NCBI GenBank assembly: GCA_944470555.2
Contig: OX104127.1
Location: 32,441,661-32,505,660, forward strand
From: Heterobilharzia americana
Lineage: Eukaryota; Platyhelminthes; Trematoda; Strigeidida; Schistosomatidae
Direction: 5' to 3'
Length of the DNA: 64,000 bases
Position numbers and translations under genes: made by a program. This document shows positions 35,095-46,455 of the stretch, one piece after another; the first letter of the stretch is position 1, and each line of letters opens with the position of its first letter. Under the pieces are notes generated by a model. That model ran no database searches and was not told the origin of the DNA. It saw nothing but the letters and a program-made list of their open reading frames with translations.

Positions 35095-35328
35095 ATGACT
35101 ATCGTATTAGGCATTGAAGGTAGTGCGAACAAGTTGGGTGTTGGAATAGTTCGAGATGGCTCTGTACTTGCTAATCCACGAGTTACATACATTACTCCAC
35201 CTGGAGAAGGTTTCCAGCCAACAGAAACAGCTAGATTTCATCAGTCTCATATTATTGAACTCGTTCGGAAGGCTATTAAAGAGGCGAAAATTAACCCATC
35301 TGACTTGGATGCTGTTGCTTACACTAAG
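35095..35328 (+). CDS. OSGEP: KAE1 exon 1
   Basis: 78 codons ending 'DAVAYTK', donor GTTTGT at 35329. TTTGTAG ends 5 nt before the ATG. Confidence 0.96.
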
Positions 35329-38300
35329 GTTTGTTTAAATAAATTTGAATAATCGTGTTTTTATTAATGTTAAAGGGAATAAAAAGGGTGAAGTCATAGT
35401 TTGGTTGATCGAAGATTTATTGGCTGGTTGCTTAGCACCATAGTACCAGTGACTGACTATTCGTTATTTCCAGGTTAAATAACAGCTTTTTTAAATTGGA
35501 CGTATTTCAGTACATAAATCATTGTTCTCATTCGTAAGGGTTTTTGTCCCTTTGGGTCTTGTTCCTTTCATGGCTATTGAATCTGGATATCATTAGAAGT
35601 ACATACAGGTCATGGGCTTACAAATCGGTTTGTTGGCATCATTCAGTTTCTTCAACCTCAATGAAGCAATCTCATGAATCGTTTTACAAGCCACCGCAGT
35701 AACGACTGAAATAACTAAGTTGTTTTGTTCACTTCATGAAAAAGCACCTTGCTGCATGAAATACAGAGACGTAATAGGCTATTTCAGTGGTTGCTAGGCT
35801 AACCTTTAGAGTCAGTGACGATAGGGTGGCTAATTCCTTCGTGTTATGGGAATTCCTGTTAACTGGGTTTTATTCAGATGGTTATTGCAGTAATTTCGCC
35901 AGATGCTTTAGATATGACGTCCAGTTATTGGCACAAAAAGCATTATCAGGCATGCAGTCTCAGATCACTCCAATTTCAGAAACCCACTGTAGCGAGTATT
36001 ACAATAAGCATTTAGGTTTCTCTGATTACAAGAAAACTATCTGTCTAGCCAAAATAGTGACAGCTAGTTGGTTATTTCGGTGGTTGCTGAGGTGGCCTTT
36101 AGAATCATTCTTAGGTAACAGAGTGACTCTGAGGACCACGCTACCAACGACTGAAATAGCTAATTATGTTTAGTTATTTTAAGGGGAACGATAAGCTAGC
36201 AAGATGGTGAAACGTAACTGATTACTTTAGTGGTTGTATGGTGTGGCCTTTGGAATCACTCGAAATAACCGATTCGGTTGATTGTTTTTCCGACAAGGCT
36301 GGTATTCGCATATAATAAAGAAACCTAATTGGCTATTAATTGAGTTATGATGACCCGTAGAGCCACTCATTTCAGTGGATAAGCTAAAATTAACCTCTTG
36401 TTCAGATAAGAACAGTATAAAATCTCAGTTGAAGTCCATCACATATTAGACAGCATTTTGATTCAGTCACTTCCTGAGCTGCACTCTGAAATCACTGACT
36501 CCTCGCTATCCGGTATACTTTGCGGATACAGAACCGAGCTGCAGAATCAATTGGCGATCAATGGACTGCTTATAAGGTCTGATGCTAGGTCGATTACAAA
36601 GTAATGTGACAGAAATCTGTTTGATAATACTGAATTAGATGAATCGAACTTTTATGAAGAATTATTCGTTGAAGATGACGTTTTCAATGTGTGCAGTTCA
36701 TTTCCAAAAAGGTCATAATTTCAACCATGTGCAACGGCTCATAAAATGCCAGATTCATCCGCCTATAATGACTCTCGAAGTCATACAATCAATTTTCAGT
36801 ATGCGGAGGTAGTAGAAGTGATGGCAAATAACCATAGTTTAGTCTCACAAAGAAGTTATTTTCAGCGGTCTGAAAGTAAATGGGAGAAAGTATTGTAGCA
36901 TCACATTCGTTCTCTTGCTATCATGCAGTGATCCCACATTATTTCCTGAGAGATATGTAAGAGGGGATTAAACATGGGGTGATCCTAAAGGCTACCCTAA
37001 GAGCAACTGAAATAACCAGTTTGACTTCTCTATTCCGTAGAAACCTGCCTTTCCCGTCAAGATGAAGAAATCCTATTGGCCACTTCAGTCGTTGCTATAG
37101 TACAAATCATGTGCGGATCAAATTGCAACGCTTCGCATCATCATAGAACAGAGCGTAGAATGGCAGTCAACTCTCTACCTCAACTTCATCGACTTTGAAA
37201 AGGCCTTCGACAGCGTCGATCTAGAAGTAATTTGGCAGTTGCTGCAACACTACGGAATACCACAAATCTTTATCAACCTCATCCAACAACTATATGAAGA
37301 CACCACATGCCAAGTAATTCATAATGGGAAGCTCAGTGATGCTTTTGAAGTGAAGACAGGAGACAGGAGTAAAACAGGGCTGCCTACTATCACTCATGAT
37401 ATTCCTGATTATGGTCGACTCGACTGGATCATGCAGCAAACAGTGAGGAGCGAGAAGACGGGCATACGCTGGACCGATGAAAAGAGCCTAGAAGATTTAG
37501 ATTTCGCCGATGACTTGTGTCTAATGTCGCACAAACTTGAAGATCTACAGGCGAAAACTAGCAAGTTGGTAGAAAAGGCAAGTTAGGGCAGCGAAGACGG
37601 GACTCCAAGTGAACGTAGAGAAGACACAGGTGATGAAGGTACCCAACCAACAACAACAGCAACAACAAGCTCCAATCACCATCATTAGGAGAAACTTAAA
37701 GGAAGTAGCCTCTTTCACCTATCTAGGCAGCACTGTTTCAACTACAGTCGGCGGCACAGACGAGGACGTCAAAGCCAGGATCGGAAAAGCAAGACAGTCT
37801 TTCACTAGCCGGAAACCAGTGTGATCTTCTGCACTCAGCATGTGGAACAAGATCAGGATTTTCAACACCAACGTCAAGTCAGTGCTCCTGTATGGTTCAG
37901 AGACTTGGCGCGTTACGAAAGGGATTTCCAACAAACTACAGACACTCATCAGCAACTGTCTATGCTGGCTCGTTACTGAAGATCAGATGGCCAGAAAGAA
38001 TAAGCAACCAATAACTCTGGGAACGAACCAATTAAGAAGCTATCGCTCAACAAATATGCAGAAGGAAGTGGAGATGGATTGGATTGAGCATATACTGAAA
38101 AAGCCGACTGGGGACATCTCGCGCCAGGCCCTCGAGTGGAACCCCCATGGGAAGCGACGAGTTGGGCGTCTCAGGGTGACATGGAGGAGATCGTGCGAGG
38201 ATGAAATGAGAGCTTGTGGGCTGTCGTGGAGCCCGGTTGAAAAGATTGCAGAGAAGAGAGTGCACTGAAGACGTGCTACTGAAGCCCTAAGTTCCATTAG

Positions 38301-41300
38301 GAACCCAAGGGATGAATAATATAAATATAATATACTTAAGTAGTCGATATTTGTCGCCTGCTGCTAGCCCTGCTACCACTACTTGGCTATTTATTATTTA
38401 AAAATCAGGTGATGAAGTTTTCCCTCGGTTATATTGTACTGTATAGTGGAATTTTAATTTCTTCAGTGTTTCTAACCTGGTTCTTGAGTTAGAATACTAT
38501 GGGACATGTGCAGTGACTTTAAAGAACACCCCAGCAACAACTGAAATAACTAACTAGGTTTAGTTGACTCTAAAGGCCACCTTGGCGAAAACTGGAATAA
38601 CCAATCTAACTTGTTTATTTTACGTAAATCTATCCCACCAAAATAGTGAAATCTTGTTGGTTATTTCAATCGTTGCTAAGTTGGTCTTTAAAGTCACTCC
38701 CAGGTTTCTGTATTTCATTTCGAAAAGCAGTTTTTAATGAAATGCAGAACTCTAATTGCTTATTTTAGCAGCTGTTAGGGCGACCTTTAAAGTCATTCGA
38801 AATGTAGTGGGTGACTCTAAAGGCAACCTAGCAACTACTGAAATAACCATTTATGTTCTATTTCACAAAAGTCTTCTATCCCATAGTGAATATTAAAATC
38901 TGATTAATTATTTGACTAGTTGTTAAGGTGTCCATTTTAGTGACTCAATGTAATCAGTGTAATGGCTTACAGTTCTTTCTTGTGACTTCATTTAGTTTTG
39001 TTGTTCATACCGAGTCAGTAGTCTCAAAGTTGTGATCTAATTGTCCTGTTGGATGGCCCAGTTCAGTGGTTAGTTTTACTGTACCCCACCCCAGTGTAGT
39101 CAACTCATCCACTCACTCAGGCTACTGCTACACCAGACGGTATAGTTGTTGTTAATTATTTATGACCACTGGGCTATAGAGGGAATTCTAATCTTTGTTG
39201 TGGGGAGTAGCAGGGTCGGTGAGACATTTTAATTGCAGCATAGATTTGGATTTTATGGATACTCGTAATTTTTCGTTGCTGTGCTGGGTTTCGGTGACCT
39301 AAGCTGACAAGTGGCGATTTGGACGAAACGCGTGTCCTGAACACCACTGTTAGCCACGAACTAAACTTCAACATAATATACTTGGGTTTCCGCTGGCATG
39401 AATTCACATCTGATGAGCTAGACATTTTGAAAAATCAGCCTGGAGATCCGCTGTTTGTTGCAATAGGTTACTTTGTGTAAAGACCGGCGGCTACTAGTGT
39501 TATGAATTAACTATCCGCCGATATAATTCTTAGGTGCGATGCAGCAGCATTGTTGATTACACCAATGGTTATCTGTCCCAGATACCACAAGTAATATTGA
39601 GTGTCTTTATGTGCCAATTTAACAACTACCGATGTAATTAATTCGGTTTCTCTATTCTGACTGAGAAAATAATTTCCTCATAGAGTGCGAAACTCTGATT
39701 GTTTACTTCTGTAGTTGTCAGGATGACCTTCTGGGTGACGCCTAATAATAATGACAGAACACAACGCGAACCAAAGTGTAAATAGTCTTTAGGTCACTGC
39801 ACAACAGATTAAGGACGTGATACTTATTTGAATCACCACTTTATCTTCAATGAAATCTGTGAAATTCTTCATATTATTGTTTATTTTGAATGACTTCACG
39901 GGTCACCCTAGCAACTGCTAAAGTAATCAGCCAAGTTTCGGTATTTCGGTTGAGAAGATAGCTTTTGATAAGATAGAGAAGTGTAATTGGTTATCTCCAC
40001 AGTTGTTAGGATCGCCTTTAAAGTTATTCATTGCCTTAGTAATAATTAACTAATGTTTTACGTGAACAGCTCCTTACTTTCTTCTGATTGGTTCTCTGCT
40101 GTGTTAACATTTGCTGTTGTCTGATAGGTCCAAGCCACAAGTTGATATTTAGGCATAGTGAACTTGTCATATTCGCCGTTTGTTGACTGTAGCTTGGACG
40201 TTATTTCCGGTTAGATCACTTCGAATGTTAGTGTACAAATTTATCCAAGAATTATTATCAAACATTAACAATTATTATTACGAGGAGATCAGACAGTCTT
40301 CTGACTTTGGACGACTCTTGGGTGAATCTTACATAGTCAATATATTGGTTTAGGTAGTCTGTTTGAATCTGGATTAACTTGTTGCACTAATAAAAAAGTT
40401 GTATACGTTTTTTATGTGCCGGCTTTTATTAGGACAAATTCGTATTTCACATCAGTCAAAGCCACTGATCTTGTTTTCTATGATTGTTTTTACTCAGTGT
40501 GCTGTTTTTCATGTAGAATAGAGAGTTAAAATTAGCGAAAACAATTTCTGTTTGCTGTTAGCTGAATACTTAGTAGGAAAATTGATTTAATGCTCTGAAG
40601 AGAAGAGATCTATTGTGTTAAGTAGAGTGAGTATGGACCATGGATTATTGTCTCAACCCGTTAAAGACTAAGGAACTACTTTACATATGTTTCATGTGAC
40701 TTGTACTCACTCAAATGCTGAGTACTGGATGAATTGTGTGATTATTATATCACAGGATTCATGAGTAATATTGTCGATGATTGTAGTCTTCATTTTCGAG
40801 CAGACAAGCATCAGCATATAACGTGACGTTGTTACTCACGATGGTCCAGGTTTCTACATCTGCTGGTAGTAGGACGCGGATTAGAATGTTGTAAGGTGCA
40901 AAGAAAAATAAATATAAATGTTACGGTCTAAGCCGGCAAAAAGAAGAAGAGGTAAGGTAAGTAATGAAGTGCTGTAGAATAACCAAGATATGATATGAAT
41001 ATCTAGGTCAATATTACGTGGAATTTCCAACCATTTATCTTAGTCGTTACACGGACTTGAAGCGGGAACCCTGGATTTTTCCATACTGCTCAAACCAACA
41101 GTCAGAGACTTGAATTTGTGCTACATTTTGGTCTCATCGACCTTAGTTCGGTAAAATAGATACAAGATGCTTTTTATGTAGAGTTCAATCCTGAAGGAAG
41201 TATCGGACTGTAATAACTCTGTCAGCCAGGCGTACTTGCTAAGTTTCTACTAACTATTCAGAGACATATCTGACATTTGTGTAAGCTATTGAGTTTTTTT

Positions 41301-44300
41301 CGTTGTCGTTTTATGTGCTGCAGCGGTTAATATTCAGGTCATAGAAGCGCTTGTGTGCTTCTAATTGTCCTACTAAATTGACATCTTTAATTGAGTCATA
41401 CGATATTGTGGATTAGGCATTTCATTAGAGTTCAGTAATACCATTTTTTAAACAGTGTTTTTCTTGCTATATAAACCTAAGTGTATTGGTTCTAGTTAGG
41501 AATGTGGACGTACTGGTAATTCATACTTTTTGTTGCAGACAGCACAATATTGATACCTGATAAGGAGTTTCAGTTTAAGATAAAACGGATAAATGAAAAT
41601 ATGGTATATCGCTGATTAGTTGTTTTAATGCATTCTGAGTAAATCATAAGACTGTGATAGTCTTTCCCACTTGTTTGTCCTTAATGCCTATGAATGTGAA
41701 CGAAACTTATGAGTACTTTTTATATAAGCGTGAACGTATATCTACAAGGTTTTATTTTTGTTTGCAGGGTCCCGGTATGGGAGCTCCTCTTCTTACCGGT
41801 GCTGTTGTGGCTCGTACTCTTGCTCAGCTGTGGAACAAACCTTTGATTGGAGTGAATCATTGTATAGCACATATTGAAATGGGTCGCCTTATAACCGGTG
41901 CAAAATCACCTATTATACTGTATGTCAGTGGTGGTAATACTCAAATCATTGCTTTCGTTTCCGGTCGTTATCGTATTTTCGGTGAAACAATTGATATAGC
42001 TTTGGGAAACTGTTTTGATAGGTTAGTCTACAGTTTCATAATTTAATGTACATATCAGTTAAGAACCCTCTTTTGACTATTCACTGTCGTGTTTGAGCCA
42101 TATTATCGGTATTTTATTAATTATCATACGCAACGTAAATAATTTGACATACAACAGACCAACTGTCCTTCAGGTTTTCCTACGAATTCTTTTGCTTAGC
42201 CTAACAGCTTAAGTGATGAGTATCGATCGTTTGATTGGTTTTTAGAGTTTATTGAAAAATACGAAGAAAATGGTAGTGTAACGCTTGGAATATACTGTGA
42301 GTCGATGTTGTCAATGATTAATCTTCCAGTGGCCTTGCGGTCATGATCTTCAGTACGATATGGGCATTGATTCTAGTTGTTTACAAGGTATTATTCTGGT
42401 TAACTCCAACGCTTTGGAACCTCCATCGATAAATTCACCCCTAGAATAGTAACTGAAGTCATGAATTTCAAACGGTGTTACAATAGTTCTGGTTTCCTCT
42501 CCATTGGATCGAGTTTGTCCTGCTCTATATCCTGTTTTCCAAGTGTGAACATTATCTTATTAATCGAAGAAAGTAGTTGGAGAGTACTTACTTGCACAAC
42601 ATTAGCGTAGCTGTATCTTCCTTCTCTGCTGTTGGTCAGGAAACATCATTTTCTACCTTCATCATATTTTGAACACATTAACACAAACCACTGTGAGTTA
42701 TGTGTAAAAGTTTTATAGGTGTCGCTTTATCGGAAACACCTTGCGCCTACTGTGCAGTTTACACAATGGTCTATTTATCTGTTTTTTCTTCCTGGTATTC
42801 TAGTCATTTCTAAATGTTAACATTTTGTATTCATATAGGTTTGCTCGTATTGTGAATCTCTCTAATGATCCGAGTCCAGGGTACAATATTGAAAAGTTAG
42901 CGAAACAGGGAAGCAAATTTTTTGAGTTACCATATGCAGTAAAAGGTATGGATGTTTCTTTCGCCGGATTATTGTCATACTTGGAAGAACGTGCAGCGAA
43001 ACTCTTAGAAACGGGCGAATATACTATAGCTGATTTATGCTTTAGCTTACAAGAAACAGCTTTTGCAATGGTGGTTGAAATCACCGAACGAGCTATGGCA
43101 CATTGTGGTGCAAAAGTGAGTTCAAAGCGCATATTTATGCACCTAAAAACTGTTTATTTTTGCTGGATCAGTTTACTCGACGATTGGATTTTGCTGACCA
43201 TTACATTAAACATACCTCATAACTATGTGTCAGTGTTCTTTACACATGATTTCAATATTTCACTGGCGGTTTAGTAGTTACTGCTATACTGAAGGCGATT
43301 TGAGCATATATGGTTTATAGAAGCAGAAAGTTGTTGAGTTGTATGACTATGTCACTTGACAGTGGTTCGTTGTACAGTTAAATGGATTGGTTGTTGTAGT
43401 CGTAGATGTGCGGTTACAGGTGTTTTTATCATTTGTGTCTACGAAGTATTACTGGTGTACAGTTTGTCAGTTGATCAAACAGTTCTATTTGCCTAGTGAG
43501 ATTCTGAGCCTAATCGAACTTGGGTGACTGTATCGTGTGTTACACATATCATCTCACCGTCTACGCTTTCATATGCTATTAAAAAGGCTATGAATAGCTT
43601 GAAGAAAACCTAAGCATGTTCAGATAAAGAAGTAGTGGTAATAATTATTGGTTGAAATTATTAAGGTTTGTTAATCCAGCACAGATTTGTATCAAATGTT
43701 GTTGAGCGTATAACGAAGTAGGCAGGCGACCTGTGTAGGTGCATTGAAGTGGAAAGATGACAGACTTCCAATTCATTTCTGACTGTATGTGGTCAGTATT
43801 AATGACTGGGAATAGGAGATCTGTCGGTAAAAATTGTTTCTGCAACTGGAATTTGCGTTGGCGTATAATAATTTCGTTATCCTTCACGTTCCTATAGTGT
43901 TCTTCTTAAATGTATATATCCTTGATTGTATTGTCTTCTTTATTAACATCGGCAGGCCGAAGTATTTGAAGTAATTACCAACAACGTTGATATTACTCAC
44001 TGACTGACAAAATCAACTTGGGACCTCTCACATATAGGTGCATCGGCTCAAGTCTCCACACTTCACAGTAGTGCACAGACAACAGGCGGATAGAAGCAAA
44101 ACGATATCAATGTAGATAAAGTAGTGTGAGAGGATAAACAATCTGAAGATAAAGGTTAGTGCGAGTATTGAAAAGCTTTAAAAGATGTCAGGTAGTGAAC
44201 ACATCTGCACAACTGTGTCTGATTTCCAGCCATGTCACCAAGAGTCCTGGACCACTGACTCCTTCCATCTCGGGGACTCCAACTAAGCAGTGTACATCTT

Positions 44301-46384
44301 CGCACACGGTCCAGACCAAACAGTGGGAGACTTCGTCGACTGTTACCAGGTGTTGGTCTGGCCACCCTGGCCACTCTTCCAACCTAATCCAACTTTCCCT
44401 AGTGTGGCGTGTCGAGATAGGCGATGACTCGGTCTACACAGTACGTATCCAAGCCATCTAAGTCGACCAAAGTTCACAACCTCATCAATCAACTTGCATT
44501 TCTTGCCTATTACGCTTCGTCTGACCTCAACATTGCTTACGCGGTGATTCCACCAAACGCGAGCGATGCTACGAAGATATCTGTGATCAAAACCCTGTAA
44601 CCGCTTCATGTCTTCCACTTTTAGCTGCGATGTCCCCTAGCTATATAAGAGGACGGAACTGACTGCAGTGTAGAATACTCATCCTTTGACAGATTATCGG
44701 ATATCTTGCCAGTCAGTGCCACAGTTGACGCACGTTGGCAGGTGCTAAACGGGCCTTCTGTATCCGAGCTGAGATTTTGTCAGCAACCACCCAGTCTGAT
44801 GGGCTGGTGCAACTCCCTAATTAAGTGGATTGGTCGATGTATTCCATCACTTCATTGCCTATCAATGAACTGGGAGTACTTGCAGCAGACTAGTTCTGGA
44901 GCATCATCTTACATTTTTGACAGGTGCCGTTGAAACGCATGCCGAACATAGTCAGCGATTTCTGCTGAACGCATGCAGAAGAGCCTGAGTGGTGTCAGCG
45001 TCTTTACCTAGTAGGAGAATATGGTCTGTGTACTGCAAACCAACCAGATGACTCCTACTGAGTAGATCAATCCCTGTGAATTCAGATGTTCATTGTTATG
45101 TCTGGACGTAGTTAAATGGTAAATTGATTGGGTTTATTATAAACTTCCACTACTTTTATCAGTCCATGTGCAGCCAATTTCCGACCTTTTGTTCGCTATT
45201 ACGGTGTTTTGGGTGCAAAAAGCTTCACCGCATACACGGCCTACTCTGAGTGTACAAAGTGTGTATGACTGTGTGTAAGACTGTTTAGCAAGTATGTGTG
45301 TGGGTCCCTTAAAAGTGCCCCGATAGTTGCTACCCTATGAGGTATTCCAGTCATGTGATGTTGAACAGTTTCATTTCTTTCTGATGATTGCTTTTTATGA
45401 ATATTTTGTGTTATTGTAAGACAGTGGTTTGGATGTTCAGCGTTTAACTACTTGTTCATGTTTTATTTCGCGATGCCTGATTCGCATAAACTGACCATAA
45501 TTACTTGTTTTGGTGGATTTCAATTCGTCCTAATTTGCAGTATCCTTTGCGTAAAGCTTATTTTTTTACGGCTCTTAATTATGCAATTCGAATGGTTTTA
45601 CTTCTGTTGTTAATGTGATTTGATTTGTTTTTCTCAAGATCATTGTGGCTGTATTTAAACGACGGAGCTGAGTTGATCAGATATTTTGTGCTTCTCGATT
45701 GAAGTAAACCTCTGCAATGTCATCAATGTCTCCTCGTGGTGTTAGCGTAAATTTGCTTTCTCGTTGGTGCTACCAAATTTTCAGCACTTTTGAAGTTTCT
45801 AAAATACTAGAATGATTTGTAGCTTTTCAAGTCTGAGCAGAATCTGTTGAATACAAACTATATAAAGGTGTTTTCAGTCATTGAGTGACTTTAATTTTTC
45901 ACCAGCTGAAGTTTGGCTTTTCATGGTGGAATGTCAGGTTAATTTCGGCTTTGAAGTGTTAACTTCTTACTTACGTACCACACGTTTGTTATCTGAACGT
46001 TATCGGTTTGACTGTTTTTTTTGAGAGTGTGTTGAATTAATCCTGGGCTATGCGTGAGTTCATTTCCTGATTTCTTCGGTAAACTAGTCACTCATCAAAC
46101 TGTTCATCCCCAACCTGAAATAATCATTCTTGCCGGTTTTTAAAATATAAATTCTGTGGATTATTTGTCGTGATGAAACCTTTTTGATGTGTCTTGTTTG
46201 ACAGGAGGTCCTCATTGTTGGTGGTGTTGGCTGCAATGTTCGTTTACAAGAAATGATGGGTTGTATGGCTGAGGAACGTGGTGCCAAACTATTTGCAACT
46301 GATGATCGATTCTGTATTGATAATGGTGCTATGATAGCCCACACTGCGTGTTTAATGTTTAACGCTGGATTGTCTTTCCCCTAA
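35095..46384 (+). CDS. OSGEP: tRNA N6-adenosine threonylcarbamoyltransferase KAE1/OSGEP, four exons, C-terminus frameshifted
   Basis: KAE1 (OSGEP) is the catalytic subunit of the KEOPS complex, which transfers threonylcarbamoyl from threonylcarbamoyl-AMP to A37 of ANN-decoding tRNAs (t6A). Exons 35095-35328, 41768-42021, 42839-43115 and 46205-46384 give 314 aa. The N-terminus '[13 protein letters not shown]' is the ASKHA nucleotide-binding start. The metal-binding His pair sits in 'NHCIAHIE' (H109, H113) and the third ligand is D294 in 'IDNGAMIA', the same numbers as in human OSGEP. 'YVSGGNTQ' and '[13 protein letters not shown]' are conserved. The frame stops at TAA 46382-46384 after 'AGLSFP'. 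The family's last ~24 residues (around 'SQRYRTD', 46401-46421) are present in the next frame up to TGA 46453-46455, so a one-base loss in a CCCC run truncates the protein. Introns are 6,439, 817 and 3,089 nt. Confidence 0.95.
36400..36896 (+). pseudogene. Unidentified decayed coding-like segment in KAE1 intron 1
   Basis: One plus-strand frame stays open for about 165 codons with only two internal stops (TAA at about 36604 and 36715) and ends TAG near 36896. Pieces include '[20 protein letters not shown]', '[20 protein letters not shown]', '[20 protein letters not shown]' and '[19 protein letters not shown]'. Codon content looks protein-like, with acidic and leucine-rich stretches. I do not recognise the protein. 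It sits between palindromic repeat copies and could be a captured gene fragment, a retropseudogene or a transposon ORF. Confidence 0.4.
37100..38325 (+). mobile_element. RTE-A copy, 5'-truncated, in KAE1 intron 1
   Basis: It begins abruptly in the RT (matching 3256 onward of the full-length copy) and ends with a short TAA/ATA-rich tail near 38315. Pieces are '[20 protein letters not shown]' (37180-37240), '[14 protein letters not shown]' (37497-37540) and the C-terminal part with '[18 protein letters not shown]'-like sequence to 38268. It starts inside the right arm of a palindromic repeat (36978-37098), so it inserted after that repeat. The orientation is sense to KAE1. Confidence 0.85.
39160..39370 (+). 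repeat. Sm-alpha-like repeat with degenerate hammerhead ribozyme core
   Basis: The segment 39297-39355 follows the layout of schistosome Sm-alpha hammerheads: CTGACAAG (39301-39308; consensus CTGATGAG), a worn stem II, then GGACGAAACGCG (39318-39329), a GTC cleavage-site triplet (39331-39333) and 'CACTGTTAGCCAC' in place of CACTGCTAGCCAC. The G8 position of the core is A, which in known hammerheads abolishes cleavage. It is non-coding and lies in KAE1 intron 1. Confidence 0.65.
40035..41767. other. Remaining KAE1 intron 1
   Basis: Mostly unassigned AT-rich intron. A weak match to the RTE-B 3' region (the 'CTCAAACCAACAGTCAGAGA' stretch at 41090-41110 against 19940-19960) suggests an old minus-strand RTE-B remnant at about 41050-41210. 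It ends in the acceptor TTTTGTTTGCAG at 41767. Confidence 0.35.
41768..42021 (+). CDS. OSGEP: KAE1 exon 2
   Basis: Begins 'GPGMGAP' after TTTGCAG and ends in phase 2 after 'GNCFD'. It carries the H109/H113 metal site. Confidence 0.96.
42839..43115 (+). CDS. OSGEP: KAE1 exon 3
   Basis: Begins by completing the Arg codon of 'DRFARI' and ends 'AMAHCGAK', donor GTGAGT. It contains '[14 protein letters not shown]'. Confidence 0.96.
43680..43989 (-). repeat. Extra 310-bp segment 3' of RTE-B copy 1, shared with copy 2
   Basis: Nearly identical to 48932-49240, and in both cases directly attached to the 3' end of an RTE-B copy. It is absent from the 3' flanks of the copies at 19635, 53890 and 60205. 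On the minus strand it holds an open frame of about 75 codons ('[18 protein letters not shown]', '[19 protein letters not shown]'). The orientation is the same as the RTE-B transcript. The most likely explanations are 3' transduction or duplication of a composite. Confidence 0.65.
43990..45089 (-). mobile_element. RTE-B copy 1, in KAE1 intron 3
   Basis: The element 3' end, ATTTT(GTCA)2, lies at about 43998-44011. The copy runs through the 3'UTR and RT C-terminal domain ('[20 protein letters not shown]') to a 5' truncation near 45089. It is nearly identical to 53900-54972 and, up to 44377, to 49250-49617. Antisense to KAE1. Confidence 0.85.
45090..46204. other. Remaining KAE1 intron 3
   Basis: Unassigned, AT-rich, without repeat partner in the window. 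Ends in the acceptor GTCTTGTTTGACAG. Confidence 0.35.
46205..46384 (+). CDS. OSGEP: KAE1 exon 4, prematurely terminated
   Basis: Begins '[15 protein letters not shown]' after TTTGACAG. The conserved coding continues beyond the in-frame TAA in another frame to 46455. A missing C in the run at 46378-46381 explains it. Confidence 0.93.
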   Translation, partial: EVLIVGGVGCNVRLQEMMGCMAEERGAKLFATDDRFCIDNGAMIAHTACLMFNAGLSFP

Positions 46385-46455
46385 ACGATTCTGTCGTCTC
46401 TCAACGCTATCGGACAGATGCCGTTGACGCAGTTTGGCGTGGTGATGATGATTGA

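Larger units (their letters stand above)
35682..40034. repeat. Cluster of palindromic MITE-like repeats in KAE1 intron 1
   Basis: Complete or partial copies lie at about 35682-35819, 36056-36112 (half), 36130-36266, 36264-36373 (worn), 36978-37098 (cut by RTE-A), 38512-38560 (half), 38561-38700, 38735-38801 (half), 38811-38946, 39605-39748 and 39890-40034. The full unit is about 140 bp. Its left arm is of the type GTGACTNTAAAGGYCACC, then CTAGCAACNACTGAAATAAC. Its right arm is the reverse complement (GGTTATTTCAGTNGTTGCTA then GTGGCCTTTAAAGTCACTCG). The centre is AT-rich with no ORF. The long terminal inverted repeats and short length suggest a non-autonomous DNA transposon. No target-site duplication was established. 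Confidence 0.8.

Noticed and set aside
39301..39329. An active hammerhead ribozyme
   Set aside because: The core reads CTGACAAG, with A at the essential G8 position, and stem II is poorly paired.
44156..44461. Open frames of 100 and 75 codons on the plus strand, repeated at 49409 and 54044
   Set aside because: They are antisense to RTE-B coding and 3'UTR sequence and recur only because the element copies are nearly identical.
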